64,000 bases of DNA from Nyssa sinensis (Eukaryota > Streptophyta > Magnoliopsida > Cornales > Nyssaceae), in the NCBI GenBank assembly GCA_008638375.1, contig CM018032.1:56279882-56343881 (forward strand), in the 5' to 3' direction. Shown here piece after piece: positions 61,237-64,000 of the stretch; the stretch's first letter is position 1, and the number at the start of each line of letters is the position of its first letter. A program made the translations under genes and the position numbers. The notes below the pieces were generated by a model, which saw only the letters and a program-made list of their open reading frames with translations, did no database searches and was not told the origin of the DNA.

Positions 61237-62284
61237 TAATGATTTGAGTGTCTTCAAAAATAATCGATACATTGTGTTAATTACCACATCATTCGTTTTC
61301 AGGCATTGTATATAATTCGCGTTGTATCTCTTGTACACTTTGCTCGCATCATCTACATACTTGTTTGTATCTCTTGTACACTTTGGTTGCATCATTTTTG
61401 TCTTTTAGTCTTTGGAGATGCATTTATTAGTCACCATTTATCAATATACTTTTAGTCTTCTATTTAATGTATATATCAAGACGCATTCATAAATTATCAT
61501 CATTCAATTGATATACATGAATCATTCTGAATGGGGTTAATCTAGTATAAATATGCATAGGCCAAATTAAGTGAATGAAAGCTTACATAAGTTGCATGGC
61601 GATTCCAAACCACACATTTAGTGGGGAAAATAAAATTTAATTGAGTCTCTTATGGAATATTAAAAAATTGGGGAAGGGGGGAGGACTCCTAATATTTAAA
61701 AAAAAAAATCTGTACAAAATAATGTTAAAAAATCAAAATTTCAAAAGTTTGGTCATAAACTCTCCTAATCCCTTTATATCCACCATTGGTGATTCCTAAC
61801 ATATATTTCTCATAAACTTACAAAAAAACTAAAAAATCTAATATTCACTAGATTGTTACCAGATGGATTTCCATTATAAAACAAAAAGAATATAAATAGT
61901 TTTGTGATTATAGATAAAAATAAAAAATAAAACATTCAATAAATCCAAACGCAACTTAATTCATTCGTTTTCAGGCGTTGTATATAATTTGAAAGAAAAT
62001 GTTTTTTTTACTTTGTTAATTACCACATCATCAACTTGTGAACTTAAAAATATAATTTCACAACAGCTACTAACTTAATTACAGAGTATGAATGCAAAAA
62101 TAATAACAAATAGGTTATGCATAAATGTTTAAAAAATAGGGAAATAATAGATATAATCTTTGATATTATTTTGCAAAGATATTGTGTAATCATATATTAA
62201 AATGGGGTTGGGTTGGGTTGGGTTGGGTTGGCTAAGGGTTTTTGCTAACCTTAACATAAATTTGTATTTACTTTATTTATACAG
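61237..62284. other. AT-rich remains of the large second intron of MYB copy 2
   Basis: Contains two further short copies of the LINE-tail phrase CTCTTGTACACTTTG (61329-61390) and a duplicated phrase TTCGTTTTCAGGC-TTGTATATAATT at about 61290 and 61967. A (GGGTT)5 run lies at 62204-62231. No exon 2 of the MYB gene was found here. Confidence 0.5.
62204..62231. repeat. (GGGTT)n short tandem repeat
   Basis: Five units of a G-rich pentamer about 55 bp before the MYB copy 2 exon 3 acceptor. Telomere-like in appearance but not the plant TTTAGGG unit. Confidence 0.85.
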
Positions 62285-62762
62285 ATGATCACTAATTGCT
62301 GGTAGACTTCCTGGAAGAACAGCAAATGATGTTAAGAACTATTGGAGCACTCACCTCCGTAGAAAGATTGTTTCTTACCAGCAACAGCAGCAGCAACAAC
62401 AAAAATAACAACAGCAACAACAACATGTGAAATATAGTCCAAAAGATCATATTGTCTCCAAAAATCTAACTCAATTAGAAACTGTAGGTGGGAATGCTAT
62501 CCAATCAGTGGGAAATCTCAGTGAGCCAACTTCAATGATGCTGCCATCAGATGAAAATATTTTGTGGTGGAAAAGTTTGTTAGTTGACGAAGAAAGTGAG
62601 AAAACAAGCACTAGTTTCATCGGTGAAAAAGTGGAGGCGGCTGAGGAAATTTCTCCAGGAGGAGCAATCGCATTTAATGAGAAAGAATGCCAAAGTGGTT
62701 GGGATGACTTTTACTTTGACATGGACAAACTTTGGGATATTGCAAGTGCAGAACCAAAATAA
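62285..62762 (+). pseudogene. MYB copy 2, exon 3 with two nonsense codons
   Basis: Preceded by TTATTTATACAG, the same acceptor position as in MYB copy 1. Reads [23 protein letters not shown], i.e. the end of R3 with the subgroup 6 ANDV motif, but the R3 Trp codon is TGA (62286-62288). A CAA/CAG glutamine run (62387-62424) contains a TAA. Downstream the frame stays open: WWKSLLVDEESEK and GWDDFYFDMDKLWDIASAEP to a final TAA at 62760-62762, resembling [10 protein letters not shown] and DVDLWNLL of copy 1. It lacks the KPRPRTF motif. It is a dead paralogue of the gene at 14012-15465. Confidence 0.9.
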
Positions 62763-64000
62763 TGAAAGTATGTAGTTCTCCCTAAATGAGGTTTATATGT
62801 AGTATCTTCTAATCAGATTATATACTTATTGCGGATTAAAATTATCCTTCCCAAAAATTCAACCGAAAAGTAATTTCTCAAATGACATGACTTGTATAAG
62901 TGTATACCATTTCATGATTTGTATTCATTGTTTGGGAAATTACTTTCAAAAATAGTTTTTTGGGATGGATAGAATTACTTTATATATAGCTGCATTTTTA
63001 GTTGCTACTTAGTACTATTGTACTGTGTCTTAGGGGTGGAAAAAAAAGAACTTTTTTCTTATTCTCACTTTCTTTTAATGGGATATTAATTACCCAAGAA
63101 ATTGAAATTAGTTCATATTGATTACTGAGTATCAAACAACTCTTCCCAATAACCCCCCAAAAAAAGAAAAAATATTCTTATGTAATTTTACTAGAGATCT
63201 CTAAGAATTGAATAAAGTTGCAACCTTGTAGGGCCATTCCATTTGGTCATCGTTAGATCAGTTACAATGTTTAGTTTTAAGCCAAAGCCATTGTAAAACA
63301 ATATGTTAGTGTTTGTATGGCATAAAAAAGGTGGGTAGGGTGAAGGATTTCATCCTTTTGAACACCACGAGAGAGAGAGAGAGAGAGAGAGCAGTACACA
63401 ACAAGCACGTCTGCACTATTTTGTTTTTACTTAAAATTCCCTAACAAAAAGCACCCAAAAAAAAAAAAAAACTTATTTGTGCTTGATTATTACTTTTCAT
63501 TTGATACTTCATCTCTTCAATATTGAAACAGAAGCTAAATTGTACAGACTGGGAAAAATATATATATATATATATAAATAAATAAATGATAAATAGTAAC
63601 GCAAAAAAAAAAATAAAAAAAAATAAAAAAATAAATAAAAAACGTTAGAAAAGGAGTTGTGTCTAGCGTTAGGGCTAGAGAAAGGCTTAAGGGGTCTTGG
63701 TTTCTAAAAGGATAAAAAGAAAAAGAGAGAAAGAAAGGAGGGGGCGCAACAGGGAAACAAACCAGCGGCAGTGGTGACGCTCAGGCAACCGAGAGAGCGG
63801 CAGAACAGGGGAGAAGGAAAGGGAGAAGAAGAGAGGGAGAGAAAGTCGGTGGAGGAAGGGGCAATATGCAGAAACAGTAGAGAGGAGTATATATGTGCGT
63901 GTGTGTGACGCTGAAGAGGGAAGCTCCGATCGTCGCACAGCCAATCACCAACCAAAACAGAGCTTCGACTTTGTGATTTTCCAGCGATTACCTCTCCTCT
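62763..64000. other. Intergenic DNA with simple repeats, no supported gene
   Basis: AT-rich, with a GA run at about 63369-63391, A-rich runs at 63459-63471 and 63604-63640, and a TA run at 63561-63575. The last 350 bp are purine-rich and GC-richer (GAGAGA-type), which could be a 5' leader of a gene or element beyond the window. The minus-strand open frames here are low-complexity Ser/Leu/Phe reads and were not accepted. Confidence 0.5.

Noticed and set aside
62204..62231. Telomere-like G-rich repeat
   Set aside because: The unit is GGGTT, only five copies, not the plant telomere unit TTTAGGG, and it is in a pseudogene intron.
63687..63955. Overlapping minus-strand frames rich in Ser, Leu and Phe at the right edge
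   Set aside because: Low-complexity reads of GA-rich DNA, with no domain or conserved partner in the window. The region may be a 5' leader of something beyond the edge but this cannot be shown.

Overview
This window is nuclear DNA from a flowering plant, almost certainly a eudicot. It carries plant-type transposons (CACTA/En-Spm, a Tat-lineage Ty3/Gypsy element, a LINE tail, MITE-like elements) and an R2R3-MYB gene with the standard three-exon layout. The species cannot be named from the sequence. Most of the 64 kb is transposable-element DNA; only one intact protein-coding gene is supported.

The biological centre is a pair of anthocyanin-type (subgroup 6) R2R3-MYB genes on the + strand. Copy 1 (14012-15465) is intact. 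Its three exons join to a 250-residue protein with the bHLH-interaction signature, the ANDV motif and a KPRPRTF motif; its second intron uses a GC donor. Copy 2 is broken: a truncated first exon (46817-46888) lies about 15.4 kb from its third exon (62285-62762), the second exon was not found, and the third exon has two nonsense codons.

Layout. (a) 1-13606: a minus-strand CACTA element cut by the window edge. It holds a dead TNP2 transposase and a nest of two long non-coding LTR-like elements (2845-10727, with 2880-7028 inside it). (b) 13607-15465: promoter and MYB copy 1; the CACTA terminus lies 405 bp before the start codon. (c) 15466-34332: AT-rich intergenic DNA with a 580-bp inverted-repeat element (17351-17930), a second LTR-like nest (about 19711-27408, containing 21176-25749), a MITE-like element, a tRNA-like sequence and local duplications. 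(d) 34333-46551: a full-length Tat-lineage Gypsy element with two LTRs, degraded gag-pol with two RNase H domains, a 61-bp tandem array and an antisense gene. (e) 46557-62762: MYB copy 2, split by a complete CACTA element (47881-60119, TSD ATT) with TNP2-like and TNPA-like pseudogenes and a 161-bp tandem array, followed by a LINE 3' fragment. (f) 62763-64000: simple-repeat-rich DNA with no supported gene.

Overall this is a small tandem cluster of pigment-regulator MYB genes invaded by transposons. One gene survives with a transposon end in its promoter region; the other was destroyed. The two CACTA copies are in opposite orientation and share nonsense codons, which suggests they moved using transposase supplied from elsewhere.
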